Positions 41,937 through 43,461 of a DNA stretch of 43,461 nt are shown in pieces. The position numbers were made by a program, and so were the translations under genes. Each line of letters opens with the position of its first letter. The stretch's first letter is position 1. The DNA is taken from the NCBI GenBank assembly GCA_028871345.1, contig JAGWNK010000036.1:1-43461 (forward strand), read 5' to 3'. Origin of the DNA: Alphaproteobacteria bacterium (GTDB lineage Bacteria > Pseudomonadota > Alphaproteobacteria > Micropepsales > Micropepsaceae). The notes under the pieces were generated by a model. The model worked only from the letters and a program-made list of their open reading frames with translations, searched no databases and was not told the origin of the DNA.

Positions 41937-41974
41937 TCAGTCGAGGCGCGAACCCGCCATGTTAGCGCAAACAG

Positions 41975-43461
41975 CTATGCCGCCCCGGTCATTCGAGCGA
42001 TGAAGGCGCGGTGCCCGGGCAGCGCCATCGCCGCCTGCCGGACCTGCTGGCGCGTTCCAAGCATGCGCCGGCGCACCTCGTCGATGTCATGGATATCGAC
42101 GAGCGGTTCGTAGCGGCGCGGCATCACGTCCTGGCCGAGCAATACGGCGACCCAGTTCGCCATGCCAAAGAGATCATAAGGGGCCTGGGCCGGCACGCGT
42201 CCGTGGCTGCGGAACAGCTCCATCCGGCCGGACAAGGAATCGGGCACGGCCATGGCGCGGCAATCCCTCCACAGCGCGGCATCGTCGCGCCCGTTCGCCT
42301 TGTAGTGAAGGATGACGAAGTCGCGGACAGCCTCGGTCTCGTGCGCGACGAGGCGATCGTAGTGCTCGACCTCCGTCGGGTCCGGCCGCGGCCCTGGGAA
42401 GATGTCGACGAAGGCCAACACGGACGACTGAATGAGGTGGATGCTGGTGGACTCCAGAGGTTCGATGAAGCCGCTCGAAAGCCCGATGGCGATGCAGTTG
42501 CGGTTCCACGCCTTGCGCCGCCGTCCGGTGACGAAGCGCAGCGGCTTCGGCTCGCTGGTCGCCGGTCCCTCCAGGTTGGCGAGCAGCGTGCAGACTGCTT
42601 CGTCGTCGCTGGAGTGCGCGCTGCTGTAGACGTAGCCGTTGCCGGTGCGGTGCTGCAGCGGGATGCGCCACTGCCAGCCCGCGCCCAGCGCCGTCGCACG
42701 CGTGTAAGGCGGGTATTCCTCCATTTCGGCGCTATGGACCGCAAAGGCGCGATCGCAGGGCAGCCAGCGCGTCCATTCCTCATAGCCCGTCTTCAGCGCC
42801 TGCTCGATCAACAGGCCACGAAATCCCGTGCAATCCACGAAATAGTCCGCCTCGATGCGCCGCCCGTCGTCGAGCACGAGAGCCTCGATGAAACCGTCCT
42901 CCCCGCGCAGCGGAACGCCGGCGATCTTTCCTTCGATACGCTCGACGCCCAGGCCCTCGGAATAACGCCGCAGGAACTGCGCATAGAGCGATGCGTCGAA
43001 ATGAAAGGCCGTGGCGACGGTGGAAAAAATCGAGCGCGGATCGCCGGTGGACCTGGCGCATTTGTTGAGCCCGGCAGCGGTCGCGCAGAGCGAGTAGTCG
43101 TCGAGCGGCGTGTCGTCGCCCAAAGCGCGCAACTTCAGCCAATACTGGTACAGATGCGAGTCCTCGCGGCCGGTGCCGAAGATGCCGAAGGGGTGGAAAT
43201 AGCTGTGGCCAAGCCGGGTCCAGTCCCGGAACTGGATGGCGAGCTTGTACGTGGCTTTGGTGGCCCGCAGGAATTCGCCCTCGTCGAGACCGAGGAAGGC
43301 GTTGAACGCGTGGATCGGCGGTACCGTCGCCTCGCCCACGCCGATGGCGGCGATATCGGGCGATTCCACGAGACGGATCGCGCAGCGTCCGCGCACCGTC
43401 CGCGCCAGGGCGGCAGCGGCCATCCAGCCGGCCGTGCCGCCGCCGGCTATTGCGATGCACC
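41975..43461 (-). CDS. Tryptophan-halogenase-like flavoprotein, 5' end cut by the window
   Basis: The frame is open to the right edge; about 494 codons are visible. The first visible residues, IAIAGGGTAGWMAAAALART, are the FAD-binding GxGxxG motif, so only a few residues are missing. GVGEATVPPI, the Lys in TYKLAIQFRDW (the place of the halogenase catalytic Lys), GWQWRIPLQHRTGNGYVYS (the WxWxIP motif) and GLSSGFIEPLESTSIHLIQS are all family features. True members halogenate tryptophan with FADH2. Alphaproteobacterial copies often sit beside TonB receptors and sugar genes, where the substrate is unknown; here it lies next to a sugar transporter. Confidence 0.92.
   Translation of the reverse strand, partial: CIAIAGGGTAGWMAAAALARTVRGRCAIRLVESPDIAAIGVGEATVPPIHAFNAFLGLDEGEFLRATKATYKLAIQFRDWTRLGHSYFHPFGIFGTGREDSHLYQYWLKLRALGDDTPLDDYSLCATAAGLNKCARSTGDPRSIFSTVATAFHFDASLYAQFLRRYSEGLGVERIEGKIAGVPLRGEDGFIEALVLDDGRRIEADYFVDCTGFRGLLIEQALKTGYEEWTRWLPCDRAFAVHSAEMEEYPPYTRATALGAGWQWRIPLQHRTGNGYVYSSAHSSDDEAVCTLLANLEGPATSEPKPLRFVTGRRRKAWNRNCIAIGLSSGFIEPLESTSIHLIQSSVLAFVDIFPGPRPDPTEVEHYDRLVAHETEAVRDFVILHYKANGRDDAALWRDCRAMAVPDSLSGRMELFRSHGRVPAQAPYDLFGMANWVAVLLGQDVMPRRYEPLVDIHDIDEVRRRMLGTRQQVRQAAMALPGHRAFIARMTGAA

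Noticed and set aside
1..43461. tRNA or rRNA genes, CRISPR arrays, insertion sequences with transposases, phage genes
   Set aside because: I saw no sequence with the needed folds, spaced repeats or transposase and integrase motifs anywhere in the window.

Overview
The window looks like chromosomal DNA of a GC-rich alphaproteobacterium that degrades plant polysaccharides, perhaps of the Caulobacterales or Micropepsales type. The clues are an imuA-imuB-dnaE2 cassette behind a GTTC-N7-GTTC LexA box, a Cpa/Tad pilus locus in Caulobacter style, a PEP-CTERM protein, a TonB receptor next to a hybrid kinase, and a tryptophan-halogenase-like flavoprotein beside sugar genes. The genus is inference. Both ends cut genes: the TonB receptor runs off the left edge and the halogenase off the right.

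Left part (1-13.6 kb). A TonB-dependent receptor and a hybrid histidine kinase (plus strand) face a minus-strand sugar block that reads gntP-type gluconate permease, Tat-exported lactonase, exported GH3 beta-glucosidase, GPH-family sugar symporter, GH94 disaccharide phosphorylase. Together these would cleave beta-glucosides outside the cytoplasm, import a disaccharide, split it with phosphate, and handle aldonic acids or lactones. Cellobiose is the default substrate; cellobionate is an attractive alternative.

Middle (13.6-23 kb). dnaE2, imuB and imuA form an SOS mutagenesis operon with a clear LexA-controlled promoter. dnaE2 carries an in-frame insertion of about 40 codons that looks like a short mobile palindromic element. 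A PEP-CTERM protein follows on the plus strand, behind a good sigma-54 type promoter and ahead of a strong terminator. Then comes a kdpE/kdpD-like pair whose kinase lacks the usual N-terminal KdpD sensor domain.

Tad pilus locus (23.1-36.3 kb, all minus). Fourteen genes read two Flp pilins, cpaB, cpaC secretin, small lipoprotein, tadG, two tadE-like, cpaE, cpaF/tadA, tadB, tadC, a large TPR/repeat/LytR_C lipoprotein, cpaA prepilin peptidase. No recognisable cpaD is present. A 0.9 kb AT-richer non-coding stretch lies upstream and probably holds the pilin promoter.

Right part (37.2-43.5 kb). An aldo/keto reductase diverges from GH26 mannanase and GH130 mannosylglucose phosphorylase; an FHS-family sugar transporter converges on them, and the partial halogenase ends the window. 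Near-identical LacI-type operators (core TGACAGCGCTGTCA) lie upstream of the GH26, transporter and GH3 genes, so the beta-glucan and mannan loci may share one regulator that is not encoded here.
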